A DNA stretch of 64,000 nt from the NCBI RefSeq assembly GCF_000413315.1, contig NZ_KE340297.1, forward strand, positions 809,698 to 873,697, read 5' to 3'. Source of the DNA: Propionibacterium sp. oral taxon 192 str. F0372. GTDB lineage: Bacteria; Actinomycetota; Actinomycetes; Propionibacteriales; Propionibacteriaceae. Shown here piece by piece: positions 9,424-18,414 of this stretch; positions within the stretch are counted from its first letter, which is position 1, and each line of letters starts with the position of its first letter. The position numbers and the translations under genes were made by a program. The notes under the pieces are model-generated. The model had not been told where the DNA came from, searched no databases, and saw only the letters and a program-made list of their open reading frames with translations.

Positions 9424-9957
9424 ATGACACCGAAAATCACTTTGCACCGAGGCGACATCACCACCGATACGCAGGCCGATGCGATCGTCAATGCCGCCAA
9501 CAACTCGCTGCTGGGCGGCGGAGGCGTCGACGGCGCCATCCATCGCGCCGCGGGGCCGGAATTACTCGCCGAATGCCGCACCCTCAACGGCTGCGCCACC
9601 GGCGACGCCAAGGCCACCGGTGGTTACCAGTTACCCGCTACATACGTCATCCACACCGTCGGCCCAGTCTACCACGACGGGACACGCGATGAAGCCGAAC
9701 TGTTGGCCTCCGCCTACCGGCGCAGCATTGAGGTGGCGGCCGAGATCGGTGCCGCCCGGGTGGCCTTCCCGTCCATCTCGACCGGGGTCTATCGCTACCC
9801 GCTGGCCGAGGCAGCCCAGATCGCCATCCAGACCGTAACCGCAGCCATGGCGCAGCATCCGCAGGTCATTGAGGCCCGCTTCTGGCTGTTCAGCGATCAA
9901 AGCTTCGAGGCCTTCGATGCGGCGTTAACCACAACGGCTGATCCCCGGGATCGGTAG
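9424..9957 (+). CDS. Macrodomain protein, O-acetyl-ADP-ribose deacetylase-like
   Basis: A 177-residue macrodomain of the MacroD/YmdB type. It shows [19 protein letters not shown] (residues about 22-40, ADP-ribose binding), [20 protein letters not shown] and the phosphate-binding loop [10 protein letters not shown]. Such enzymes hydrolyse O-acetyl-ADP-ribose or remove mono-ADP-ribose. A strong ribosome binding site (GGAGGATGAGGC) precedes the ATG. It faces a sirtuin gene across 259 bp, a sensible pairing because sirtuins make O-acetyl-ADP-ribose. Confidence 0.92.
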   Translation: MTPKITLHRGDITTDTQADAIVNAANNSLLGGGGVDGAIHRAAGPELLAECRTLNGCATGDAKATGGYQLPATYVIHTVGPVYHDGTRDEAELLASAYRRSIEVAAEIGAARVAFPSISTGVYRYPLAEAAQIAIQTVTAAMAQHPQVIEARFWLFSDQSFEAFDAALTTTADPRDR

Positions 9958-10018
9958 ATCTGCCGGGGTTGGGGTGAGGGCATTCGGGCTCTACGCTCCG
10001 CTCGTTCGGTCCGGTGGC

Positions 10019-10333
10019 TTACTCGTCTTCTAAGTCGTCCAGGTTAGCGAGCCAGTCACGGATCTCTTCCTGCATCTGCTCAGCGGTAGGAATCGGCATG
10101 AGCCGCCAGGCCTGCCACCGCGCGCACACCCGGCAAGAAGCACCCCCGACGAACACCGTGGACGAATAACCGCTAGGAACAAACTCACCCGGGCAATCCA
10201 GCCATTCCACGTTGCAATGGATCGGATTGACCCAGACACGAAAGCGATGCCCGTCTACCGACAGGTCATATCTGCGCCACCGCTGCCACGGCCACCGAAT
10301 CCTCCTTATGGTTTCCACTATTACAAAAGTCAT
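10019..10333 (-). CDS. Small hypothetical protein with N-terminal hydrophobic segment
   Basis: A 104-residue protein beginning MTFVIVETIRRIRWPWQRW. The hydrophobic start is short and basic, so it is probably peripheral rather than membrane-spanning. It contains four Cys (CNVEWLDC and CRVC patterns) and an acidic tail LANLDDLEDE. The start at 10333 has GGGGGG just upstream and lies 8 bp after the stop of the next gene, supporting a two-gene operon. No family recognised. Confidence 0.55.
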   Translation of the reverse strand: MTFVIVETIRRIRWPWQRWRRYDLSVDGHRFRVWVNPIHCNVEWLDCPGEFVPSGYSSTVFVGGASCRVCARWQAWRLMPIPTAEQMQEEIRDWLANLDDLEDE

Positions 10334-10341
10334 GCCCCCCA

Positions 10342-10614
10342 CTATTCCAAGAACAGGGGCGACCATCCGTGGGTTTTCTCGACTGGCTGCGCGACGATAC
10401 GACTCGCGCGGTCGGCGAGCACAGCGTTCCAGTGATATTTGCGCAGGTCGCTGACGAAGTAGTCCTGCTTGACATGCTGGATTCCCACCAAGTCGAACCG
10501 AAGAAAGGGAATGTCGAAGTGCGACCTCATCTCGTTTTGGGCCTGCTCCAGCATGTGGCGTGGGGTGGGTCTCACCCGCAAGCCCAGCCAGACTTGTAGA
10601 GTGAGATGCACCAT
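10342..10614 (-). CDS. Small hypothetical protein
   Basis: A 90-residue open frame starting MVHLTLQVWLGLRVRPTP, with a mixed helix/strand pattern, and ending SPLFLE. Its support is the reasonable amino-acid composition and its position 8 bp ahead of the downstream small gene. No clear ribosome binding site is seen and the frame extends further upstream to 10734, so the start is uncertain. No family recognised. Confidence 0.4.
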   Translation of the reverse strand: MVHLTLQVWLGLRVRPTPRHMLEQAQNEMRSHFDIPFLRFDLVGIQHVKQDYFVSDLRKYHWNAVLADRASRIVAQPVEKTHGWSPLFLE

Positions 10615-10732
10615 CCGCAGGCATCGCACCACCGCATCCCGCCGACGCCGGATCTCCCCGAGGCACGGTTGCCATGGGCCGAAGCACCGGTCGGGAGCCG
10701 AGGCTGGTTGGGTACCCAGGGAGCAGTTACAC

Positions 10733-11992
10733 ATGACTCATGTGAAATCGGCGCTGATCATCTGGTCGGTTTTGGCCGCCGGTCTTGTCATCTACTACGT
10801 CTGCCTACGTCAGCACGTGCTCCACATCCACGATGCGCGAGGCGAGGTCTATATCGCCGTCGCGCTCGTAGCCGTAACGCTCGGCGGTCTCGTCACGGCC
10901 TTGTTCATCCGCATCATCACGGCATTGCTGCACCGCTCGGCCGCTGCGGCCGTCACGTCGCTGCAGGTCTCACTACTGACTGGGACCCTCCTTATCCTCA
11001 TGGCGGCACTGTCGCAGGTCACCGCTTTCACACCCGCCATCGAGGGGCCCAACCCGATTGCAGAGCTACGCCCCATCACCGTCAATGGCCGTGCGGAGTG
11101 GCTGTCCATCCGCGGCCAGGACCGATCCAAACCGGTGCTTTTGTTCCTCTCCGGCGGGCCCGGGGGATCGCACTTGGTGACCGCGCGCCATTGCTTCACC
11201 GATCTTGAGCGTGACTACGTCGTCGTCACCTGGGAGCAGCCAGGGGCGGCGAAGTCCTACAACGCGATCAGTCCCGGGAATATCACCCTCGACACATACC
11301 TCTCCGACGGCGCCACCGTCACCGACCTACTGCGGAGCGAATTCGGCCAGGACCGCATCTACCTCATGGGTGAGTCCTGGGGTTCCGCGCTGGGGCTCAT
11401 GATGGCGCGCGAGCATCCGGAGCACTACCGGGCCTTCGCAGGCACGGGCCAGATGATCGACTTCCTCGAAACCGAGCGCATCGACTACCAGGTGACCCTT
11501 GAGGACGCCCAGGCGACGGGAAACCAACAGCTCGTTGACAAGCTTGAAAAGCAGGGGCCGCCGCCCTACGAGTCGGACATCGCCCTCAAGACGTTCGCCT
11601 ACCTCTCCCCGCTATACGGGATACCGGCGCGCACCGGCCAGATCCACGACGCCGTCTGCTCCACCATGGACGGGCCATACGGGGTCGAGTACGGCCTGCT
11701 TGACAAGGTGTATTTCTTCTGGGGTCTGTACCGGACCTTCGACTCGTTCTACGGCAAGCTCTACCCGATCGATCTCCGCAAGTCCGCGGCAGAACAGCAG
11801 ATCCCGATCCATATCTTCCACGGCCGCTACGACTACAACGCCCCCACAAGCCTGGTGGACGACTACTACGCACGGCTACAAGCGCCGCACAAGTCGCTGA
11901 CCTACTTCGAGCATTCGAGCCATAACCCATGGCAGACCGAAAACGAGCTCTTCATCGCCCACGTGCGACAGGTCTTCGCCGAGCCGACCTGA
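10733..11992 (+). CDS. Membrane-anchored alpha/beta hydrolase (proline iminopeptidase-like)
   Basis: A 419-residue protein. Three transmembrane segments occupy about the first 105 residues, followed by an alpha/beta hydrolase domain. The oxyanion-hole motif SGGPGGS and nucleophile elbow GESWGS (Ser) place it with the proline iminopeptidase subgroup; the acid is probably in GRYDYNAP and the histidine in SSHNPW near the C-terminus. Substrate unknown. The ATG at 10733 has AGGGAG upstream; an open frame reaching 10469 overlaps other sequence and is not supported. The gene stands alone. Confidence 0.82.
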   Translation: MTHVKSALIIWSVLAAGLVIYYVCLRQHVLHIHDARGEVYIAVALVAVTLGGLVTALFIRIITALLHRSAAAAVTSLQVSLLTGTLLILMAALSQVTAFTPAIEGPNPIAELRPITVNGRAEWLSIRGQDRSKPVLLFLSGGPGGSHLVTARHCFTDLERDYVVVTWEQPGAAKSYNAISPGNITLDTYLSDGATVTDLLRSEFGQDRIYLMGESWGSALGLMMAREHPEHYRAFAGTGQMIDFLETERIDYQVTLEDAQATGNQQLVDKLEKQGPPPYESDIALKTFAYLSPLYGIPARTGQIHDAVCSTMDGPYGVEYGLLDKVYFFWGLYRTFDSFYGKLYPIDLRKSAAEQQIPIHIFHGRYDYNAPTSLVDDYYARLQAPHKSLTYFEHSSHNPWQTENELFIAHVRQVFAEPT

Positions 11993-12278
11993 GCTGCATC
12001 CGGATCCCGTAGACCGACTCATCTGCCACCTAGGCAACGTGACTGGTGACGCCCCAAGACAGGTATCCAACGGTCACGCTGACAAAACAACTCCCGTGAA
12101 CCCGCCCGGTAGACTGCTGCCACAGTTCCTCGCAGAGCTCTCTACCAGGGAAAACCAGCGCCGGACGTCGGAAGGAATATTCGTGCACCAACTGGCCGGG
12201 CACCGGCAGCAAGGAGCCCAGCCATGACCCACGACGCTGACCGCACCGCACCCACCCCATACCGCATCGCTCACCACC

Positions 12279-13505
12279 ATGGCTGACTCCTCCATCCGCT
12301 CCGATCTGCGTTTGGCGGGTATCACCGTTGTGTTGGGCGTCGCATCCGGGGGCGCGGCGATGCTGCTGACCTGGATTCTGCACGGCGTTGAGGAGGTGGT
12401 CTACGGGCATAGCGAACAACACGGCCAGGTGCTAGTGGATGGCGTCTCGAACTGGCGGATGGCTGCGGGTGTTGCGGTGGTGTCGGTCGTGTTGGCCGTG
12501 GCCTGGTGGGCGCTGCGGCGCCGAAGCGAACTGGTGGGTGTGCGGGGCATGGTCGACGGTAAGCCCGCGCCGGTGGTCGGAACCCTGCTCAATGCGGTGT
12601 TCCAGATGATTGGGGTCGGTGCCGGGCTTCCGGTTGGGCGGGAGGCCGCGCCCCGCGAACTCGCCGGGCTGATCGCTGGCAGGTTGTCCAGGGGGTTCGA
12701 CGAGGATACCGAACGCCTACTCGTCGCAGCTTCGGCCGGGGCCGGGCTCGGCGCGGTCTACCAGGTGCCGGTGGCCGGGGCAGTCTTCGCCGTCGAGTTG
12801 TTGCTGCGCCAGGTCTCCGCGCGCATCGTGGCGGTCTGTCTGGGTATCTCGGCCATCGCGACGCTCGTCTCCCGGGCGTCGATCAGTCCGCTGCCGCAGT
12901 ACGAGGCCGTTCACCTTGATGGCACGACACCGTGGTTGTGGTTGTGGGCGCTGGCGGTCGGCGCACTCCTCGGACCGCTCGGCGGCTGGTTCGGCGATGT
13001 TGCCGACCGGGTGAAGGCCCGCTCACAACGCGGTGCGTGGACACTGCTGACCCTTCCATTGACTGGGTTAGCGGTTGCTGCGACAGCTTGGTTCCTCCCG
13101 CTGGTGCTTGGTAACGGGCGGGCCGCAGCACAGAGCGCTTTTCTTGGCATGGGGCTCGGTGCCGCGACGATTGTGCTTGCCGGAAAGCTGTTGGCAACGT
13201 TTGTGACATTGCGCGCGGGTGCTGTCGGCGGGACGTTGGCTCCGGCGATCGCTGCTGGTGGGTTGGGTGGGATCATCATCGGTCACCTCGCCGCGGCAGT
13301 AATGCCCGGTGTCGATGTCCCGGTCACCGCCTTGGCCGTTTTGGGTGCTGCAGCGCTGCTGGCCACCTCGTTGCGCGGCCCGGTGACGGGGTTGTTGCTC
13401 GTTGCTGGGGTCACCGGTCAAGGCCACGAGGCCCTACTGGTCATGACACTCGCCGTCGCAGCAGCTTTCGCCACCTCAATGCTGCGACGACCGATCCCTG
13501 CTTGA
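12279..13505 (+). CDS. ClC-family chloride channel/transporter
   Basis: A 408-residue integral membrane protein with about ten hydrophobic helices. The ClC selectivity-filter sequence appears as GLPVGREAAP (canonical GREGP altered to GREAAP), followed by AGAGLGAVYQVPVAGAVFAVE, which matches the helix containing the gating region. The N-terminal GSGIP-type motif is not clear. No C-terminal CBS domains. It probably moves chloride or a related anion. Orientation is opposite to the downstream two-component operon. Confidence 0.85.
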   Translation: MADSSIRSDLRLAGITVVLGVASGGAAMLLTWILHGVEEVVYGHSEQHGQVLVDGVSNWRMAAGVAVVSVVLAVAWWALRRRSELVGVRGMVDGKPAPVVGTLLNAVFQMIGVGAGLPVGREAAPRELAGLIAGRLSRGFDEDTERLLVAASAGAGLGAVYQVPVAGAVFAVELLLRQVSARIVAVCLGISAIATLVSRASISPLPQYEAVHLDGTTPWLWLWALAVGALLGPLGGWFGDVADRVKARSQRGAWTLLTLPLTGLAVAATAWFLPLVLGNGRAAAQSAFLGMGLGAATIVLAGKLLATFVTLRAGAVGGTLAPAIAAGGLGGIIIGHLAAAVMPGVDVPVTALAVLGAAALLATSLRGPVTGLLLVAGVTGQGHEALLVMTLAVAAAFATSMLRRPIPA

Positions 13506-13607
13506 TGGGTTTTCCACAGATACTGGTGGGGGGGGGTTGTCAGGTGGGGTGTGGGTTGGGATGATGGTGGTGACGATGGTGTCACCGCCCCCTTTTGGAG
13601 AGTGTTC

Positions 13608-14186
13608 ATGAGATCCATGACCGCTGTGGTGTTGTTGGTTTTGTTGGTGCTGGGCACCGGATGCAGCCCGAAGAAAGACGATGGCCCTCCGCCATGGTCA
13701 CCGACTCCCCTGCCCTCGACTTCGATCAGCTCATCAACTGCTTCCCCCAGCATGAGCGAAGAGGAGCTGTATATAGAAACAGAACGAGTGTTCAAACGTG
13801 CGATGGATATTGTGAATCGCTATGAACTCTACGGTGATTTTTCTGGTTTTCCTGCTGAACTAAATGAAGTGGCGATGGAAGACTTCCTCACGAGTTCACA
13901 CGCGATGTACAACTTCATGGCTGAGAAGAGATGGGCTACCCGCCAGGGCTCGGCTCCAATCATCACAAGTGAACCTTTACCAAGTCAAATGCACGCCGAC
14001 TCCGCCGCGACCCTTCATGTTTGTACCGATACAAGACCAGTCCCACTGTACGACCAGAACGGAACAGTCATGTCGCAAGGACACCTCATCGAGTCACGCT
14101 TTTTCTTCAAAAATGACACTGACGGGTTGTTGAAGATCTTCTATCAGCAGTATAGAGAGGTTGAATCATGCAATGTCTACGGTTAA
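13608..14186 (+). CDS. Putative lipoprotein, hypothetical
   Basis: A 192-residue lipoprotein: signal MRSMTAVVLLVLLVLGTGC with Cys19 as the lipidation site, a Pro/Ser-rich linker to about residue 50, and then a globular domain of alpha/beta character. No family recognised. The ATG at 13608 is preceded by GGAG. It overlaps the next gene (14168) by 19 bp, so the pair is probably translated together. The architecture resembles the secreted lipoprotein pairs at 5.5 kb and 28.8 kb. Confidence 0.65.
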   Translation: MRSMTAVVLLVLLVLGTGCSPKKDDGPPPWSPTPLPSTSISSSTASPSMSEEELYIETERVFKRAMDIVNRYELYGDFSGFPAELNEVAMEDFLTSSHAMYNFMAEKRWATRQGSAPIITSEPLPSQMHADSAATLHVCTDTRPVPLYDQNGTVMSQGHLIESRFFFKNDTDGLLKIFYQQYREVESCNVYG

Positions 14187-15031
14187 TAGCTGTCACGTCA
14201 CTCATTAGTGCTGTTCTTCCTTTTGCAATGACCCTCGACGCGAAGGCCAACCCCGACTGGTCAGGTGGCAGGGGTGGAAATGGGGGCGATATCACTGTTT
14301 CATCATCAAATGGTTCTGCTCGGGTGGGTGCGTCGGTTGGTGGTTCTACTGGTGGTGGGGTGGTGCCTGCCGCTAACGGGGAATACGTTAGTTATCCTGA
14401 TGGGCCGGTCGGCGAGAACGCTCCGGCAGTACCCACCCAGATCTGCCGACTCGTGCATGCAGGAGAAATCGACTTCTCCAACGACCAAAAATCCATCACC
14501 GTCTGCTACGAACCCACCACTCTCACCACCCCAACTACCGACACACCCACCCCACCCACAACAGGGCCTTCACCCCACACAGCAGCAGCCTCCGCCCTCG
14601 CCCAACTATCGATCCCCACCCCACAGCTGACATGGTCACCCGACCCAGCCAACAACGAATGGAACGCCTGGGCCATCGCACTACCCATCTGGGTCGACTT
14701 TCCTACCACTAACCCCATCACTACCACCACAACAGCCAGCGGAATCACCATCGACATGGCCGCCACCCAATCAGAAATCCACATCGACTGGGGAGACGCC
14801 ACCACCTCCACCTGCACCCGATGGGGCCCCATGCCCCGCACCACCAAAATGGGCACCCAATCCCCCTGGTGCGGCCACACCTGGACACAACCCGCCACCT
14901 ACACCGTCACCACCACATCCGCCTGGACAGTCACCTGGACAGCCATGGGACAAACCGGCACCCTCCCCCTCACCTCCACCTCAACAACCACCATCGAGAT
15001 CGCAGAATTCCAAGCCATCGTCATCGGATAA
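14168..15031 (+). CDS. Secreted Thr/Pro-rich protein with PKD-like domain
   Basis: A 287-residue exported protein: signal peptide to about residue 28 (DAKANP), a Gly/Ser-rich region, a Thr/Pro linker (about 117-140) and a C-terminal domain whose GDATTSTC...CGHTWTQPATYTVTVT-like pattern suggests a PKD/immunoglobulin-type fold. From about 14450 onward codons end almost entirely in C and the plus strand is very poor in G. Function unknown; perhaps adhesion or cell-wall related. Partner gene is the overlapping lipoprotein. Confidence 0.6.
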   Translation: MQCLRLIAVTSLISAVLPFAMTLDAKANPDWSGGRGGNGGDITVSSSNGSARVGASVGGSTGGGVVPAANGEYVSYPDGPVGENAPAVPTQICRLVHAGEIDFSNDQKSITVCYEPTTLTTPTTDTPTPPTTGPSPHTAAASALAQLSIPTPQLTWSPDPANNEWNAWAIALPIWVDFPTTNPITTTTTASGITIDMAATQSEIHIDWGDATTSTCTRWGPMPRTTKMGTQSPWCGHTWTQPATYTVTTTSAWTVTWTAMGQTGTLPLTSTSTTTIEIAEFQAIVIG

Positions 15032-15062
15032 ACCCACAACCACCGACCAAAAACCCTCACCC

Positions 15063-15731
15063 TCACCCAGCCCGGCCCTCAGCGGCATGGACAAGCAGAA
15101 CAATCTGAATACGATCACGCAGTCCAAGCTTGGTAAGCAATCGCTTGACGTAGGTCTTAGTGGTCTCGGTGGACAGCACCAGCTTCTCGGCGATCTCGGC
15201 ATTGGTCAGGCCGTCGGCGATCAAGTCGACGACCTCGCGCTCTCGCTCGGTGAGTACAGCTAGTTTCTCGGCGGCCTCGCGCCGCTCGCGGGCCTGCTGC
15301 TCGTCCACTTTCCGCAAAGGACTGCGCGCCAGCAATTGACGGGTGATACGTGGCGTGAGCACGGCATCCCCGCGGGCCACCGACCGAACCGCATCGGTGA
15401 GTTGAGCGGGACGGGTGTCTTTGAGCAGGAATCCCGAGGCCCCAGCCTCCAAGGCCGCGAAAGCATATTCGTCAAGGTCGAAGGTGGTTAACACAAGCAC
15501 CTTCACCTTTGAATCGGTCGCCAGCAGCCGCCGGGTGGCCTCAATGCCATCCATGCGGGGCATCCGCACATCCATGACGATGACCTCAGCCTGCACGGTC
15601 TGCTGGTCGGCGAGTGCGGCCAGCCCGTCGGCTGCCTGGGCGACGACCTCAATATCGTCGCTGTAACCGAGTATCCGGGCAAGTGAGGTGCGGGTGTCTG
15701 CAATATCGTCGACGATCATCACGCGGATCAT
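15063..15731 (-). CDS. LuxR-family response regulator
   Basis: A 222-residue NarL-type response regulator. The receiver domain (about 1-120) shows acidic residues DD at 8-9, the phospho-acceptor Asp in VIVMDVRMPRMDG, Thr in LVLTTF and Lys in LLKDTR. The C-terminal LuxR helix-turn-helix (about 150-210) has LTEREREVVDLIADGLTNAEIA. It overlaps the histidine kinase gene by ATGA and probably controls the linked ABC transporter operon. Confidence 0.93.
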   Translation of the reverse strand: MIRVMIVDDIADTRTSLARILGYSDDIEVVAQAADGLAALADQQTVQAEVIVMDVRMPRMDGIEATRRLLATDSKVKVLVLTTFDLDEYAFAALEAGASGFLLKDTRPAQLTDAVRSVARGDAVLTPRITRQLLARSPLRKVDEQQARERREAAEKLAVLTEREREVVDLIADGLTNAEIAEKLVLSTETTKTYVKRLLTKLGLRDRIQIVLLVHAAEGRAG

Positions 15732-16906
15732 GATTCCGCCTTCCGTAGGTCAGCATCTACCCGCCAACCATGGCCGGTAGGCCCGGCTGTCAGGGTTCCG
15801 CCGTGAGCCCGGGCGCGCTCGGTCATGCCGGACAATCCACTGCCCTGCCGCGGGCCGGCATCGGTGCCCGCCCCATCATCACTCACCACGATCCTGGTGC
15901 CCATGGGGTCATGACGCACAACGATGGTGATCCGGCTGACGTCCACCCCATGCCGCAGCACATTGGTGACCGATTCCTGGATGATCCGGTAAGCGTCGAC
16001 CTCCAGCAGGCCACCAGGGCGCTGCCCGGTCTCCTCCAAGCGGACCGTAACTCCGGCCCGCTCGGCCGGTTCAACGATCTCGGCGAGTTGACCGAGGCCG
16101 GGTTGGGGGCGCAAGGTCGGCTGCACGCAATCACCACGCAGCCGGGAGATGACCGCCCTGCTATCCATCAAGGTGTTCCTGGCCAGCTCATTCGCCCGCT
16201 CCACAGATTCGGTGACGGTCACGATGTCGTCATGCTCCAAAGCCAGCATTGCGACATCTGTGAGATTGATGATGCTGGTGAGCCCATGGCCAATGATGTC
16301 GTGCATATCAGCAGCAATACGCAACCGCTCAGCGACTGCACGCACCTCGGCCTGCTGTTCGGCCAGCCGCTGCCGTTCAACAATCGTGGTGGAGCGCGCT
16401 CGCACCAAGACCGCGACCATGTCGATGATCAGCAACGGCCCGAGCCACAGGAGGATTCCCTGGAACCAGCCGACCTTCTGGTGCTGCACCAAAAGGGTGC
16501 CCACGAGGAACGAACCGGCAAATCCGGTAAGCGCACCGAATGCGGCCCGGCGTGGAGTGTCCCGGATGATGATGGTCCATGTGACGATCCATATCGTCTC
16601 GACACCGGCTCGTCCGTCGCCAAGAACGGCGGAGACCGCAGCACAGATGATGGTCGTAGCCAGCGCTGGGAACCCCCTGCGGTGCCGGATCATGATGGCG
16701 GCACAGCTAATGATGGCGCACATCAAGGTGAAAGCGGCCTGGAGCAGGGTGATGGACTGCATCCCAAATAGCTTCTGGAAGCACACCGCCGCGGAGAGCA
16801 TCAGAGAGCCGACAGCCCACAGTGCGTTCACCCGCAAGGGGTGACGGTGCAGCAGAGCCAGCACCTTGTCGAGCAAAGTCGATTGCGCCCGCGTGGTCGG
16901 CCCCAT
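15728..16906 (-). CDS. Sensor histidine kinase (HisKA_3 type)
   Basis: A 392-residue membrane kinase with about six N-terminal transmembrane segments (to about residue 170), a dimerisation/phospho-acceptor region ADMHDIIGHGLTSI (His) and a HATPase domain with N-box QESVTNVLRHG and G-box SDDGAGTDAG...GSGLSGMTERA. It is typical of the DesK/LiaS-like class that pairs with NarL regulators to sense envelope stress or antibiotics. It lies 3 bp after the permease gene. Confidence 0.92.
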   Translation of the reverse strand: MGPTTRAQSTLLDKVLALLHRHPLRVNALWAVGSLMLSAAVCFQKLFGMQSITLLQAAFTLMCAIISCAAIMIRHRRGFPALATTIICAAVSAVLGDGRAGVETIWIVTWTIIIRDTPRRAAFGALTGFAGSFLVGTLLVQHQKVGWFQGILLWLGPLLIIDMVAVLVRARSTTIVERQRLAEQQAEVRAVAERLRIAADMHDIIGHGLTSIINLTDVAMLALEHDDIVTVTESVERANELARNTLMDSRAVISRLRGDCVQPTLRPQPGLGQLAEIVEPAERAGVTVRLEETGQRPGGLLEVDAYRIIQESVTNVLRHGVDVSRITIVVRHDPMGTRIVVSDDGAGTDAGPRQGSGLSGMTERARAHGGTLTAGPTGHGWRVDADLRKAES

Positions 16907-16909
16907 CGT

Positions 16910-17662
16910 TCAGCCCTCCCGTTTCCCGAGCACCCGAGTTGCCAGCGTTGCTGCCACGACGATGATGACAGCGTTGACGACCATGAATCCAATGGTGGGC
17001 ATCAGTTCCAGGCTGATCGGGTCACGGCCATGCATACCTAGCGAGATCTGACTGAACGGCCACAGCCATTGCTTCCCAGGGGCGACGAACATGATCCCGA
17101 AACCGCTGATCGCACACAGTACCGAGACCCCGCACACCACCGCGAAGGAACGGATGACGCAAGCCAGCACCAAGAAGATACACGAGGCCGACCAGCCGCC
17201 CAGCAACCCCAGCCCGAGATAGGCCAGGACTCGCAGGTACTCGGCATCAATACTGAAACCAGTGACCAAACCAACAGCGGTGACGGTTGCTCCCAGCAGC
17301 AGGCAGGAGATCAGGTTGGCAGCCAGTGCGCCTGCCACCTTGCCGAGGATCAGCGAGGAACCCAAGCCGAGCGCCCGCAGCCGGGCGATGCTACCGGTGG
17401 AATGCTCCATTCTCATCGACCATGCTGCGTATATGCCGAGCAGGATTGGCAGCAGGAGCCCACCGTAAAGCATCGCAGCATTGGCCCAGACCGCCGACCA
17501 AGTCATTGACTGCTGCTGCCAGACGTCGGTGTACTTATGGTAGCTGTACAGGCCACTGGCTACCATGATGCCTCCGAATAGGAAGGATGCGACAGGGAAC
17601 CAGAGCGAACCCCTACGTTGTTTGGTGATCTCGGTGACGACGGATGGTGCAATGGCGGTCAT
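16910..17662 (-). CDS. ABC-2 type permease, bacteriocin/lantibiotic-immunity-like
   Basis: A 250-residue membrane protein with six predicted transmembrane helices, of the short ABC-2 permease class found in lantibiotic self-protection (LanEG-like) and related transporters. The start MTAIAPSVV at 17662 overlaps the stop of the preceding permease (ATGA) and avoids a longer reading to 17677. It forms one half of the membrane channel with the adjacent permease. Confidence 0.8.
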   Translation of the reverse strand: MTAIAPSVVTEITKQRRGSLWFPVASFLFGGIMVASGLYSYHKYTDVWQQQSMTWSAVWANAAMLYGGLLLPILLGIYAAWSMRMEHSTGSIARLRALGLGSSLILGKVAGALAANLISCLLLGATVTAVGLVTGFSIDAEYLRVLAYLGLGLLGGWSASCIFLVLACVIRSFAVVCGVSVLCAISGFGIMFVAPGKQWLWPFSQISLGMHGRDPISLELMPTIGFMVVNAVIIVVAATLATRVLGKREG

Positions 17663-18414
17663 GCTTCTACCTTCCACATGCGATGGACGATGGCGGACGC
17701 CGCGACGACAGCCGCGGCAATCAGTGCGACGAGGGGAATCAGTGCAGCCCCTTCAGGGTTAAGGGCGTAGCCGCTGACATAGTTGGCGGCATCGAAAACT
17801 GCCTTGGTCGGGTTAGCCGCGTAGATCTGGGTGCTGGGCAACACCATCTGCAGCCAGACCGGAGCCAGGCTCAACAGGGCACCGGCAACGGTCAATGCCA
17901 GGCCAATGGCGATGACGACAGGCTGCCGGTTACCGCGCAGCGCGATCACCAACAGTGGTGCGGCAAGCTCCACGGAAGTGACAAGGGCGAGAACCAAGCA
18001 TTGGGCGGTGAGCCCGGCATCGAATGTGGCACCCGATCCCAGCCCGAAGCCGATCGCTCCGGCGAAACCAATGGTGTGGATGATGACCAAAAAGCCCGCG
18101 ATGAGCAGGAGCTTATTGATCCACAGACTGGTCCGGGATGCGCCTGCCGCGACAAGCCGGGTAAGCATGTCATTCTCCTGCTCAGCACCGGCCACCCGCA
18201 CGATGAGCACCGCAACCATCAGCGGCGCCACCATAGGCAATACGGAATTGTATTGATTCAGCACCGTGACCGCGTCCACGGTTATCTTTCCCTTGGCGGC
18301 CATTTTGCCGATGGCCATGGCCGTCCAGGCGACGCCACTCAAAGTAACGGCCAAGGTAATGGGCAGCACCCGACGACGCTTGATCTTGGCGATTTCCAGA
18401 GGAATACCGGTCAT
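17659..18414 (-). CDS. ABC-2 type permease, bacteriocin/lantibiotic-immunity-like
   Basis: A 251-residue permease beginning MTGIPLEIAKIKRRR with six hydrophobic segments. The amphipathic, basic N-terminus before the first helix is typical of LanEG-type subunits. It overlaps both neighbours by ATGA, so the ATPase and two permeases are translated as a unit. Substrate not predictable from sequence; drug, peptide antibiotic or lantibiotic export fits the linked two-component system. Confidence 0.8.
   Translation of the reverse strand: MTGIPLEIAKIKRRRVLPITLAVTLSGVAWTAMAIGKMAAKGKITVDAVTVLNQYNSVLPMVAPLMVAVLIVRVAGAEQENDMLTRLVAAGASRTSLWINKLLLIAGFLVIIHTIGFAGAIGFGLGSGATFDAGLTAQCLVLALVTSVELAAPLLVIALRGNRQPVVIAIGLALTVAGALLSLAPVWLQMVLPSTQIYAANPTKAVFDAANYVSGYALNPEGAALIPLVALIAAAVVAASAIVHRMWKVEA

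Noticed and set aside
9165-9617. N-terminal extension of the sirtuin frame
   Set aside because: It overlaps the macrodomain gene and lacks similarity to sirtuins; the catalytic domain begins near 9164.
10469-10732. N-terminal extension of the alpha/beta hydrolase frame
   Set aside because: The added residues are not membrane- or hydrolase-like, and ATG 10733 has a ribosome binding site directly before the first transmembrane helix.
15770-16771. 333-codon plus-strand frame opposite the histidine kinase
   Set aside because: The kinase on the minus strand has all catalytic motifs; the opposite frame is a shadow.
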